The position numbers and the translations under genes were made by a program. The notes beneath the pieces were generated by a model. It searched no databases. It worked only from the letters and a program-made list of their open reading frames with translations, and was not told the DNA's origin. This document shows positions 52,903-64,000 of a stretch of DNA of 64,000 bases, in pieces; the first letter of the stretch is position 1; the number at the start of each line of letters is the position of its first letter. Source of the stretch: Tetrahymena elliotti 4EA (lineage: Eukaryota; Ciliophora; Oligohymenophorea; Hymenostomatida; Tetrahymenidae); assembly GCA_000231825.2 (NCBI GenBank), contig JH720320.1, positions 500,019 to 564,018 of the forward strand, written 5' to 3'.

Positions 52903-53139
52903 TTGTGATGAATATAATTTTTGTGATTAAGTATTTAAAATTTATTTTAATAATATATTCTTGATATAAATTTAACTAATTAAAAAATTTAATTGTATTC
53001 TTGAGTAACTTGTTTAGGAGATTTTTTCTAAATTTAAGATAATTACAGGAAGCTTAGCTTGATAATTAAATTTATTCTGATGTTTAATTTAAAATACCCA
53101 AAAGCTCTAAATATCTGTCAGTCTACTTATGTTTGAAGC

Positions 53140-53992
53140 TCAATTGCAAAATTTATTAAAAAAACTACAGATTGAGAAAAGGGGACCTCTTTATTCTTTA
53201 TTTATTAGGTTAATGTTTGAGTTTTTAATTTCTGTTTTTTTTTCTAAGCATTCTATAAGAGCATTGAATGAGTCAGTTACATTGTAACCTTCTTTAGCAC
53301 TTACTTCAAAGTAAATAGCACCATATTTTTATGCTAGCTCTTAGCCTTCTTTTTAACTGACTTCTCTTTTATCAAGATCAATTTTATTTCCACATAAAAC
53401 AACAGGTTTTTCTTTTTTAGGATATAATTAAATGTAAAGCTCAAAAAATTGTTAGAGATCTATAAAAGACTATCTTTTTTCAACACTATATACAAATAAA
53501 AAACATTATCTTTAATTGAGCCAGGTAGTCCTTAAAGCTGTGAAATCATCCTCACCTAAACAAATATAAATTTTATAAATACATGAAATCAGAATGATTA
53601 TAAGAATTTAATAAATATCTAATAGATAGTGAAAGACTAAGAAAGAACCTGAAATTATTCTTTTAAAATAGAAAGTTTTTAGGCAAATATTAAATATTGA
53701 AACCTGTAATTTTCTATTCTAGAATTTAAGAAATTTAAATACTTTGATAAGAATAATACAATATACCTGCTGTATCTAAAATATCTAACACATAAAGATT
53801 TCCTTTATACTCGTAGTTGTAAGTCAGCTTATCAGCAAGAGTGTTATTATATTCAGAGATAAAAACACCTTTTATAAATTTATTTGTAATACATGATTTT
53901 CCGACTCCTGCAGGTCCCATAACAGCTACAAAATAAAACTAAATTTTGTTTTTGGGCCTAGAATCCCCGTTTTTAATATTTCTATTACTCAT
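53140..53992 (-). CDS. Ras-like small GTPase with atypical catalytic positions
   Basis: Exons 53992-53767 and 53555-53140; 213 aa; intron 211 nt (GTATAT..TAG) splits the DTAG glycine codon. G-protein motifs in order: P-loop 'GPAGVGKSC' (residues 26-34), switch I around 'SEYNNTLADKLTY' with Thr51, 'LDTAGEDDF' (72-80), 'GNKIDL' (131-136) and 'VSAKEG' (160-165). Length and spacing fit the Ras/Rab superfamily. Two residues that matter for GTP hydrolysis differ from Ras: Ala28 replaces Gly12 and Glu77 replaces Gln61, so intrinsic or GAP-stimulated hydrolysis may be low. The C-terminus ends '..FFNKFCN', which is not a CAAX box or a Rab double-cysteine, so membrane attachment by prenylation is uncertain. 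Which subfamily is unclear. Confidence 0.88.
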
Positions 53993-56900
53993 TGGTTCTT
54001 TAGGAAATGCGTATTATTCTCCCTATAATAATATTCCATGTTTAATTATTTTCCTTTGTAGTAAAACATTTTACACATTTTGAAAAGTTTTGATTGGTTG
54101 ATTTTGCAAACTTTCAAAAATGCTTAAAATTGAATTAATATTATACTTCAGTTATGACTAATTCCTAATTGTTTTTGATATCCTCAATTCTAGATATTGG
54201 ATCACCAGTTGCATTGAAGATTAGTTTTGCATTTATCTCTATTTTCAAAAATAATAAAAAATTAAATTCACATTTCTTTCTCCATTAATTTATAATTCAT
54301 TCCAAATAATTGGAATTGTACAATATATTTGAGGGAAAATAAGAATTCTAAATGCAAATCAACTATCTTTTTGAACATGTCATTCTTTTTATCCTTGAAT
54401 TACTTATAATTGAATTTTATTATTTTATTCTTATTGCCGCTTCAACTTGTTTTACTAAATTATATTTGAAATAAGATAATTTTTACTTAAGACATCTGAA
54501 AATATGTTTAAAATGTTCCTTAAAGATTCATTTTGCTAAAATGTTACAGTCTTGGCTTTAGTTGTGCTTTCCCCGTTTTTGCTAATACGGACTGAAATCA
54601 AACGATTTTCCATTTAAAATATGTATGTGCTTGATTGAAATCTTATATTTATATGAGTCTCCCTTCTTAAAAATTATTCTATCTCTAAACCTATTACTTT
54701 TTTTTGCAAAAGTCGAGGCTTTAAGAATCACAATACTGAAATTATAATATAAATTATGCCTTTAAAAATATTTATATTTCTTCAGTTTTTTTATTCATCA
54801 CTTATCATCTTAATAGCTCATTTCCAAATTTATAAGTACATAAAAATTCGTCTTTAATTTCTTCTTATAAAAATCTAAGAATTATCTTTGAATTGTCAAA
54901 TCAGCCACTACTATCTCATTTAAATATTGTAATATTTAAATAAATATAAATAAATTTGGTTTCCATCCTTTATACTTAAAACCTTAAATCTATCTATTTA
55001 TTCTTAAGAAATATTCAAATGTTTCTTATGTTACAGTAAATTAAAATTATTTCAAAATTTCTAGTCTTTTTTAAAGTAAATAATCTGGTTAAATTAATAA
55101 TTTATGATTAGTTAAATAAGATAAATATTGAGCATTTCAAATTATGTTCTTAAATTGCTTAAGTAAATTAAAATATTTGGGATAATAATTTCCAATCTAA
55201 CTTATTTCTGATTTTATTGCATTTTGGATTTCTTTTTTTATAATTTCCTAATTCATGAAGAGTAAATAAAATCAAAAAATATATTAAGGTTGGAAAGATT
55301 ACTTTTTTTTGAAGCTAAAATAAATAACTTGAGAACATATTTTAATTAATTTAAAATGCTAGCTTTTAAACAAATTAAAAATAGATAAAATGATTCAATT
55401 TTGCTTAACTAGTTAATATAGCAGAAAAACATTGATAAGTATTTTTATCCTTTGTTTTATTTATGGCTTTAAAAACTTACTGGTGTTAAATATATGAAAT
55501 AAAATTGATGATATTAAAAAAAAGTAAAAAAGAATTACACATGTTTTCCATATAATAAGTTTGGTGTAAATTTTAATTAAAATCCAATAAATTTGAGGAG
55601 TAAAGAATATTATGTGAGCAAAAAAAATACTTAAGACTTCTAAGTTGAAAACAAAAAGAATAAATATCAGTAAAATTACCGGTGAAAAAATACTAGCTTA
55701 GAAGATAAAGGAGATCATAAATTTTAAAATTAATTTTCATAATTTTTCATACTTTTTCCTTGTTACTGGTTGCTTGATTTGGAACAGGAAAATTAGATTA
55801 TTTTTAAAAAAGTTAATTTAATTTAGTCCATTGGTTATTGATTATATTTCTTATTTTTTCAATTCAAGCTTTTTTACTTTTAAACCTTTTTCCTAGATTC
55901 AAGAATAGTTCGCAATCATTAAGCGTTTAAATCTTAAATCTCCTTACATTATTATACCTTGATTTTAGCCTTAAAGAATTTTATCTAAAAAGATACTTGT
56001 CTCCATTTTATATTCATCAAGAAAAAGAAGTAAATTTTTTATTGTTGGGACTCTAAATTCAATTATTCAAAATTTAATATATTTGGAATTTACATGAGAA
56101 ATGAATTAATTCCAATTTATATAATATTTACTACAAAATAAACAATAGAAATATAATGAGTTTATCTAAGTTATTTATTAGGATTAATCTAAATTTTGTA
56201 GAAAAGTAAAATAGCATAATCTATCTTTTTTACTGAACCTAAATATCAACCAATAGAAACTAACGCCAATCTTAAATTAGCAATTAAAAACTGAACTAAA
56301 TAATTTTTTTGGAAAAATTTAAGATTTAATTTTATGAGATATATTCCTTTTCTATCAAAAACTACAAAGAACTAATTTTTGTCTCATGATGATTGTTTTT
56401 TGAATGTATTTTAAATTTGTGATAGTTATACTTTAATAGATTGAAATTATCAAGATTTAAAAGTGAAAAGAAAAGTTATTATTGCTTTGAAAAATAGGTA
56501 CATACATACAAATAATTTAAATGAAAAAAGAAACAAAGAAGAGAGCTATAATTTTGATATTTAGTAAAGCTGGACAGAACGGATAGATAAATAGATTGAT
56601 AGATAGATATACATGCAAATATAAAAAAGTAAATAAATACACACAAACATACATATATATCATTTTAATATAGGAGATTCATAGGCAAGCGAAAAAAATA
56701 TAAAGAATTTAATTTTGATATATTAATAGAAATTTGAGATTGGTTTTGGATAAAGAAAAACAAAAAAAAGACTGAAGACAAATAGAAGGAAAGTAACTTT
56801 ATAAAAGCATAAAGCAGCATATAAGCAAACAAACTAACTAACCAAGCAAATTAATAAAGAAAAGAAATAAAGGCAAAAGGGTTATCAAAGAAGAAATAAA

Positions 56901-57028
56901 GAAAAAATTAATATAAAAAACATTCAGCAAAATTAATAATAACAATAATAATAATACATAGAAATAAGTAAAAGGGTTTAAATACTGTCTTTGTTAAAAT
57001 GTCATAAAAATAAATATAAGCAAATTTA
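53993..57028. other. 3-kb intergenic region
   Basis: AT-rich DNA upstream of the Ras-like gene, with a GATA-type simple repeat near 56582-56612. I found no supportable gene. Confidence 0.45.
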
Positions 57029-57340
57029 GGGACACCTGTTAGTAATGTCACATAAACAAATAGCAAAAAGAGTACTTTAAGCAACAACGTCGCTTAGAAT
57101 GCTGTAAAAAAGAAAAGACAGGTTACATGGAAAGAGGAGTTCCAAATATATGAAGTAGATAATTGGAAAGAGTTTAATATACTAAATGATGAAAATGATA
57201 AGATACAATGTAGGTGCTCAATCTTTTGATTTCTTAATACAACTACTGCTTCTCTCTCACTAATCTTTCTAAATTGTATATTATAATTTACCCAAACGAT
57301 CCAATTATCTAACATGACCTATCTACAAATATTGTGCAAA
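57029..57340 (+). pseudogene. probable decayed exon with GPS-like cysteine pattern
   Basis: Starts right after an acceptor-like 'AAATTTAG' and stays open for 66 codons with clearly protein-like content ('QVTWKEEFQIYEVDNWKEFN', 'DENDKIQCRCSIF'). An in-frame TGA follows at 57227-57229, after which the same frame continues with plausible sequence ('FLNTTTASLSLIFLNCIL'). The Cys-X-Cys followed by a Phe/Leu-rich stretch recalls the GPS-like segment at the end of large ciliate adhesion/REJ-type proteins, but that resemblance is from memory and weak. No intact upstream or downstream gene is visible, so I treat it as a relic. It could instead be an exon of a gene I have not resolved. Confidence 0.35.
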
Positions 57341-59857
57341 ACAAACAAATAAACACTTCATATAATCACTAACTTATCTATCAAATAATTAATTAAGGCT
57401 CGAAACACTATCTCAGATACATTTTTATTTTACAAATTTATTAGATTATTTTGCTGCCCTGCAGCACAGTCACCTAGCCAAAACAAACTCAATAAATGCT
57501 TTTTAATCTAAATAAACAATTTTTATAACCAAATATAATTTAATAAACTATTACCGATGGATGGAAAGATGGATAGATGAATAACTGATAGAAAGAAAGA
57601 AATAATTTATTTAATATAACAAAGCTATTTTTGATAATTCCAATCAATAAATAAATAATCGCTAACTGCACTTAATAAATAAAAAATCCATATTATGGAA
57701 ACTACTACTAGCTATAAAAAACGATAAACATATCTACCTTTTTCTGAGCTAAAATCTGGAAACTGAACAGGAAAAACTTTTCTATTAACAATTAACTAAG
57801 TAAAAGCAAGCATAGAAGTCACAATCCAACAAGAAGTACCTTATTTACCTACTTACCTGTTTAATCTGATATATTTATCTGACTGTTTATAGGAAATTAT
57901 AGAGTGTAGAAAATAATAGTAATATTTATAAGAAAATATAATTTAAATAAAAGATAAAAAAAGTAGTATAAAGATTTAATTTTCTTCTTCAAAAGTAGTA
58001 AGTTAATTTTACATTAACTGGTATAAAATATTCTATACTTTTAAACTAATTTCATTTTTGTTATATATTCCATTAACCAACATATTCAATAATTAATTAA
58101 TTATCATTCTTACTTCTTCAAATACTTCTTGCCCAGCTTATTTCTTTTTCTAATTCATTTTTTTTACATTTTCCATTATTGTCTTTACCACACAATAATA
58201 TTTTTTCTAGCTAAAAGCAAGAATAAAAGAATTTTGAAATTCTCAGAGGTTTATTTTTAAACAGAAGTAAATAATCATAAATATTACTATCTTAGAAAAT
58301 AAAATTCACAATAAATACACCTTTCAATTTGTTTTTAAATTTATAAGATAGACTTATTAGAAAATTCTTTTAAGCCAGAAATCTAGAATAAACAAGGTAT
58401 TCGTATGAGTTGTTCATTTAAAACTTACTTTTCGAATTCTTTTCATAATTTTAGATAACAATATATCAATTTGAAAATTAGAAACAAATAAGGTTCATAT
58501 TAATAAATTTATTGGTGAGACATTTTTAATATTTAAATTCTTCTTAAAAATAAGCCTAATCTAATAATCTTTTAATTATCAAATCGTTATTATTTTTTAA
58601 AGTTATTGCATCAATTTTTCTGTAATAATCAATTGATTACGCTAATTTATGATCAAAATTTATAAAAAGAAAAAAAATTAATAGCCGCAAGTTTCAACGT
58701 GATTTCTAATTTCACTGATTTGAATTTATTAAGATCATAACGTAAAAATAAAAAATATGTATTTTTAAAAAATTCTAATTTAATTCATGAAGAATCGAGT
58801 GTAATTACACTATTAAAGCAACTTACATTTATTTTTATTAAGGTTTCTAAAGAATAAATACAAATTATTCTTTGATGAAGTTTTTTAAAGATATCATCTT
58901 ATTTTAAAGTAAAGTAAATTTATTTTAGCAATAATTATATAAAAAAGATGATAAATAAAAAATATTTATTTATTTCTTTTCTCAGCAATCAACTCAATAA
59001 AAATTTCTATTTTAAATTATAAAAATTAATCTATGAAAGCAAATTTTCAATCAATAAACTTTCTAAGCAAAAAAAGAAAAAAATATTTTCAAAAAAAATC
59101 AATATTTATTTTGGTTTAAAAAAAAAAATCTGATTTTATCAACTTCTAAAAATAATATTCACATACACACACATATTCTTCTTATTTAAATTAACTTTAA
59201 CTTTCACCTGATATTATAAATTTTTAAAATCAACTTCAAAATCATTTTCTAAAACCATAATCTTTCATTTATTCCACAATTTAGATAAAAAGAATAAATT
59301 TTTGAGTAAAAAATCTTCTAAAAACAAGTGTTTCAATGAAAAAATCTTAAAATATTAAGATAAAGTTAATTTCGGTTTCTTTATAAATTTCATACATATT
59401 TTTTAGGTCTTCTTTTAGTTTTTTCATCTAAAATAAAGTTATAATTTTAAGAATAAATTTTAATAGAAAATTAAAGCTAATTTATTTAATTAAATGATGA
59501 TTTAAAAATAGTAAGTAATTCATGATAATTTGTTTTACTTTTCAATATTTTTGAAAAGTTTATGAGAAAAATAAATATTTAAAATCAATTATCAAAAAAT
59601 GAAAATAGCAATCGACAGATAAAAAATTATATTTTGATAGATTTTATGTATGAATAAACATTCTTTTTTTTTTTTGAAAGTAAATCTTCAACATTTTTAA
59701 ATTTAAATAAAATTGATTCAGAAACCCAAAATTTATTGTATTGTTAGATTCTGAAATATTTTCAAATACGTTTTGTAAAAATAAAGATATTTAAAAGATG
59801 TTTGGTTTGTTTATTTAATATGTAATAATTTTTTGTTTTGATTAATATTTATAGAAA
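57341..59857. other. 2.5-kb intergenic region
   Basis: AT-rich DNA downstream of the J-domain gene. No gene or clear structure supported. Confidence 0.45.
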
Positions 59858-61132
59858 TCATATATATTCGTCATCTGCAAGCTAAGCCACTTCTTAAAGT
59901 GTTATTCTTTTAGGTCTTTCCATTTTCTTTTATTTCATTAAGGCATCAGGAGTTTTTTCAATTTTAATTTTTTCATTTTTTGCAAATTCTAGTAGTGCAT
60001 TTTATCCTGTATAGAAATCTTGCTAGTTTTTATATTTTTTAACTCTATCTCTATTAGCCATGTAAGGATTTTAATTAGTTGTATCAATGTAAGAAACTTC
60101 TATTTTGACTTTTTGATCTGCTAATTCTTTTTCATATTGAGCTTTTCTCTTTTCTTGAACATAAATAGGATCATTTACAGTAGTTTATTTACTTAAGATA
60201 AAATTTTCTCTTCTTAATTCTGCATCTTTTTGCTAAAATAATCCTCTTTGCTCCTTTAGCTCTTTTATCTTTTAATCTAAATCTTGCTCAGTCATTGAAT
60301 TTACAGAGTCTAAATAAGCATCTCTTATGAAATCATATAAAATAAATAAACCTAAAATAGCTATCCAATGAAATTTATATCTTTTCCATGTAGGAGTTCT
60401 ATCAAAAGTAGATTTATATGTTTCAGAGGTTGTGTAACTGTTTGGATTATGCACTTTATCATAATCTTTATAAAACTCTCTATATCTTTCTTGATATCTT
60501 GCTCTGTTAAATGAATAATCATTATTGAACCCCTATTAACCATATGTGTATTTATTATTCTATCCTTCTTGACTATCTTAATCTCTGTACCAATCATAAC
60601 TATAAGCATTCTTTGTACGATGCTAATAAAATCCTCTAGATTGGTAGTATTTTGTGCTATTTAAATTAGCTTCTTCAGCTTATTAATAAATAAAATTGTC
60701 ATAATCATATTTCTAACGAGCACTTGGATCTTTCAAAGTGTTGTAGGCATCTGTAATGCGTTTAAAAGTATCTTAAAGCTAGTCTTAGTATTTTTATTGT
60801 TAAGATGTTAACTCTTCCTTTTAATAACCTACTGCATCAGGATGCAAATCTTTAGCTTTTTTGAAGTAGGCTTTCTTGATTTCTTCTTAAGTAGCATTCT
60901 GAGAGACTCCTAGCAGCTAGTAGTAGTTGAAAACTTGGTTTGAAGAGGAGTTTGAGGAAAATTTATATAAAATTTAATGGTTCCTATATATAGAATTATG
61001 GACATAGTATTAGCTTGATTTCTGATTTTTAGTAATGAAACCAGCTGCTATTCCTTATTGCAAAGTCAGCTATAATTTGTTTTAAACATTATAAATGAAG
61101 CTCTTTTAACTATGTGATATTATAAAAATCAT
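59858..61132 (-). CDS. J-domain (DnaJ/Hsp40) protein, probably mitochondrial
   Basis: Single exon, 424 aa. The J domain spans about residues 68-145: 'VFNYYQLLGVSQNATQEEIK', then the essential His-Pro-Asp within 'KKAKDLHPDAVGY' (97-99), and 'RITDAYNTLKDPSARQKYD'. It stimulates the ATPase of a partner Hsp70. The first 60 residues have no acidic residue and many Lys, Arg, Ser, Gln and His, the pattern of a mitochondrial targeting presequence. A single hydrophobic helix at 254-269 ('FHWIAILGLFILYDFI') could anchor it in the inner membrane. The Tyr/Arg/Asn-rich linker and the charged C-terminal coiled region carry no zinc-finger or type I/II DnaJ domains, so it is a type III J protein. The chosen ATG is the one in frame that includes the presequence. 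Confidence 0.9.
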
Positions 61133-62190
61133 TTACTATTAATTTTTGTTTAATTGCTTCCTATTTTTTGTATTGATAATATTTATATTACGTATGAGCG
61201 AGCGGCTATAAGTATTATCTATCTATGTATCTACCCTCTTTTCACTTCAAAATTAAATAAATCAAAAATTTAAACTTAATTCTGGAAATAATATTAATAT
61301 TTTCTATTTTACTCTTTATCTTCAAACTCATCCAAAATAAACCTTTATTATTTTGTTATCACAATTTTCCATATCAAATCTTTCTGATTATCATCAAAAA
61401 TCCTCATAATTAATCAACAAATATGAAATAATATATTAAATAAATAATTCACTTTAGAAAACCTAACATTCATACTCTTCATAAATATTTTATAATAACA
61501 TTAACTTTTTTGTATTAATTTTCACATTTAAATCAGTTTTCTTTTAAAAAGAGCATTTACTCAGTAAAAATTATTATCATAATTGCCAATTTATTAATTT
61601 ACTATAATAAAATATTAAATTTAACTGGCTAGTAATAATTTACATAGTTGTTGAACATTTTACATTTATGAGATTATATTTTTTAAATAATTATTTTATT
61701 TAAAAATTATTCATAGATAATTAATATAAATATTTATACTTGTGCATACTCTTAGTTATGAATCAATCATAAAACTTATAATGTATTTAGTGATTAATTT
61801 TTTACATTAATTTTTTTTAAGTGAGCAAAAAATAATTCAACTTACAATTTAAAAATTTTTATTTTGATATGATTAAATTTTATTTCAAATAATACTTCTC
61901 AGATTTGATCATAAAATTAAATATTATCTATACCTCGTTAAAAAGAAAAAAATAATAATAATACTTTAAGAAAAATGTTTAAATTAGTTGATCCAAAAAA
62001 GAAATATGACCTAAAATATAAGATAATAATAAAATTTGATAAAAAAAATTTTAAATAATTTGACTTTACAAATTAATATTATATATTTCTCATTTCCCAA
62101 AATAAAAATAAAATTAGATAAGAATTATTTAAATTATTATTATAACTACAAAAAACTCATTTTGAAAACACCGAATTAGAAAAAGAAAAC
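61133..62190. other. intergenic region between divergent genes
   Basis: 1.06 kb of AT-rich DNA with the upstream regions of the J-domain gene (-) and the LRR gene (+). No motif identified. Confidence 0.5.
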
Positions 62191-63872
62191 ATGTTCTCTG
62201 AAAAGACATTCTTCTCTAGTTTAAAAGACGTAATTATTTTTGCTTTATCTAATAATTGATAAAGCATTTTTTAATAAAAAAAGTTTATAAATTCTCCATT
62301 AAAATAACACGAAAGTCTTGAATTATATTTCAGGTAAAAAAAAATGAAACAATTTGTTGAGTTATTAATCTAAAATTTTTATTTATTCTAGAAATGAATT
62401 AGCTTCTCTACCTTTTGATGCTCAAAGTTTAAGCCAAGCTCTAGCAAACTGCACTAATTTATCCACTTTAGCATTAGATATAGGGTAAATTAAATTTAAT
62501 CTATTATTATCAGTTCATTAATAATAATTTAATCTTTTTGAAAGAATATATTTCTAATAAAATCTCTTTATTTTTACTAAATTGCTTTGTACTTATTTCT
62601 TATTTTTTATAAAAAGTAACTAAAAATTTTCGAACTCAGATGCATCAAACTTAAGTTTAGCTTTAGCAAACTGTCCTAATCTCTCTAATTTACTTTTGGT
62701 TTTAGAGTAATATACCAAGCATATATTTTATTTTAAAATAAGATTAATTTTTTAATTAACTTTAGCTTAATTCTTCATACACGAATAATAGAGCCACTTT
62801 TTTTAGAATTTTAGAATTTTTATTTATTTTCTGTATTTTTAAAGTTCAATAGAACTTAGTGATAATGGCACTTCTTTATTAGTATCTTATTTACCTAAAT
62901 GGGGCAATCTTTAAACTTTAGGAATTGACTTAAGGTGTATATTTTGATTACAATTATTCTTAATATTTGTAGATTGTTTGTTTATTAATTCCTTGTAAAT
63001 AAAAAGTTCAAATTCGATTGGAGAGAATGGCTTAATACACTTATCATCTGCTTTAGAAAATTGCTCTAATCTTTCTACACTAGGTTTAATGTTTTGGTAA
63101 AAATCATTTGTAATTTAGATTGCATTTTGTTAAAAATATTTTCTTTTTTAATTATTAGCAACTAAGTTAAAAGAGATAACATTTTATGCTTATTTTCTGC
63201 TTTACCAAAGATGAAAAATCTTTAAACTTTAGCTCTTGATTTAGGGTATTTTTATAATTCATTTCTTTCAATATTTTTTTTACTTTTAAAATTTAGAATA
63301 ATGATTAGAATAATTTTTATTTTAAGATATTTTTTGGTCATTAAATAGCATCAATTTTAACCTTTTAATAATTTTATTTTTTTTGCTTTAAATACTATTA
63401 GAGATATGAAAGTTAAAGAATAAACATTATCAAAGCTTACATTTGCTTTATAGAACTGCTCTTAGCTTAAAACTTTATCTCTTGAAATTTAGTAAATTTT
63501 TTTTTTTAACTAGTTTGAATTTAGTTTTAAAATTTTACTATTTAAATAGTTTTAGAATTAATATCTTTGTTCTTATATTTAACTTGCTCATCTCATTTTT
63601 TCATTTAAAATATCTTTGTTTCTATTTAAAAATAGCAAAAGTAGGATTAGTTAATCTAATTCTAGAAATTTCAGCTTGAGTATTTTGAAATGTAAAAAAA
63701 TTTAGTCCTTGCATCTTTAAATATCGTAATTGATTTTATCTAATTTAAGAAAATAGAAATAAATTTGTATTATATCAAAAGGTTTGATACTTCAGAAGAA
63801 GATGAAAGGTATATTATGAGCAAACTAAAGAAAATGATTAAATTAGTGAATTTAAAAGTTGAATTTTGTTGA
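62191..63872 (+). CDS. leucine-rich-repeat protein, one repeat per exon
   Basis: Ten exons: 62191-62229, 62284-62333, 62392-62484, 62617-62706, 62845-62934, 63007-63096, 63159-63245, 63402-63491, 63636-63725, 63782-63872; 269 aa. Exons 3 to 9 are 93, 90, 90, 90, 87, 90 and 90 nt, and every intron from the second on is phase 2, so each exon is a 29-31-residue module. The modules align as ribonuclease-inhibitor-type LRRs: 'LSQALANCTNLSTLALDI', 'LSLALANCPNLSNLLLVL', 'LVSYLPKWGNLQTLGIDL', 'LSSALENCSNLSTLGLMF', 'LFSALPKMKNLQTLALDL', 'LTFALQNCSQLKTLSLEI'. Such repeats bind proteins. No kinase or membrane part is joined to it here. Introns have GTAAAT, GTAATA, GTGTAT, GTAAAA and similar donors. Short exons 1 and 2 are less certain. 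Confidence 0.82.
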
Positions 63873-63949
63873 GAATTAGTTGATTAATGTATTTATTTAT
63901 TTGTCTGTCAGTTAAATTTAAAAAAATAAAATTGATATAAATTGAAAAT

Positions 63950-64000
63950 ATGAGTTCAATTAATAGCAAAGTCAGAAAGTTACTTCAAATGATATTCTCT
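63950..64000 (+). CDS. possible start of another gene, truncated by window end
   Basis: ATG followed by 16 open codons ('MSSINSKVRKLLQMIFS') to the window edge. The A-rich upstream context suits a Tetrahymena start, but the piece is too short to judge. Confidence 0.25.
   Translation, partial: MSSINSKVRKLLQMIFS

Larger units (their letters stand above)
52085..53139. other. intergenic region between convergent genes
   Basis: AT-rich DNA between the protease gene (+) and the Ras-like gene (-). It contains a degenerate two-copy repeat and a CCTA/CTAT microsatellite. Confidence 0.5.

Noticed and set aside
57094..57315. 73-codon minus-strand frame
   Set aside because: Antisense of the better plus-strand relic exon at 57029-57340.
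1..64000. CRISPR arrays, bacterial promoters, ribosome-binding sites and insertion sequences
   Set aside because: This is a ciliate nuclear genome and no such structures are present.

Overview
This window comes from a ciliate macronuclear-type genome, most likely Tetrahymena. Every recognisable protein is open only if TAA and TAG are read as glutamine and TGA is the sole stop (genetic code 6). The DNA is extremely AT-rich, introns are short to medium GT..AG sequences, and the 5S rRNA matches the Tetrahymena type as I remember it. Almost all real genes are therefore invisible to a standard-code reading. I rebuilt exon structures by hand from splice signals, reading frame and, where possible, family conservation. 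No RNA evidence was available.

Layout. 1-3.3 kb: the 3' part of a Gln/Asn-rich Kelch-repeat protein (+). 6.0-8.9 kb: a five-exon gene of unknown function with a weakly PAS-like core (-). 8.9-14.7 kb: gene-poor DNA. 14.7-15.1 kb: a small orphan gene (-), divergent from a Gln/Ser-rich low-complexity protein (+, 15.7-17.7 kb). 18.3-24.3 kb: a 1707-residue coiled-coil protein (-). 25.0-25.4 kb: two tandem 5S rRNA genes. 25.8-27.5 kb: an unknown multi-pass membrane protein (+). 29.6-29.9 kb: a small Cys-rich, probably GPI-anchored protein (+). 31.8-35.7 kb: a K+ channel with a C-terminal cNMP-binding-like domain (+). 36.3-37.5 kb: a secreted pepsin-fold protein lacking the catalytic triplets (-). 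38.1-39.1 kb: a second 5S cluster with a truncated pseudogene and an assembly gap inside a 5S gene. 40.1-42.5 kb: a TCF25/Rqc1-family protein (+). 43.3-49.1 kb: the largest subunit of RNA polymerase III in 16 exons (+). 50.0-52.1 kb: a membrane-anchored pepsin-like aspartic protease with intact active-site motifs (+). 53.1-54.0 kb: a Ras-like GTPase (-). 57.0-57.3 kb: a probable decayed exon. 59.9-61.1 kb: a J-domain protein, probably mitochondrial (-). 62.2-63.9 kb: a leucine-rich-repeat protein in which each internal exon encodes one repeat (+). The last 51 bases may start another gene.

The genes do not form operons. Functional links are limited. The 5S rRNA genes are transcribed by RNA polymerase III, whose largest subunit is encoded 4 kb from the second 5S cluster. 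TCF25/Rqc1 acts in ribosome-associated quality control. I see no mobile element, CRISPR array, tRNA gene or virus-like segment. The most unusual items are the one-exon-one-repeat LRR gene, the degenerate pepsin pair member, the Ras-like protein with changes at two GTPase-critical positions, non-consensus residues in the Pol III trigger-loop motif, a possible 25-nt intron, and the dispersed 5S units sharing one spacer.
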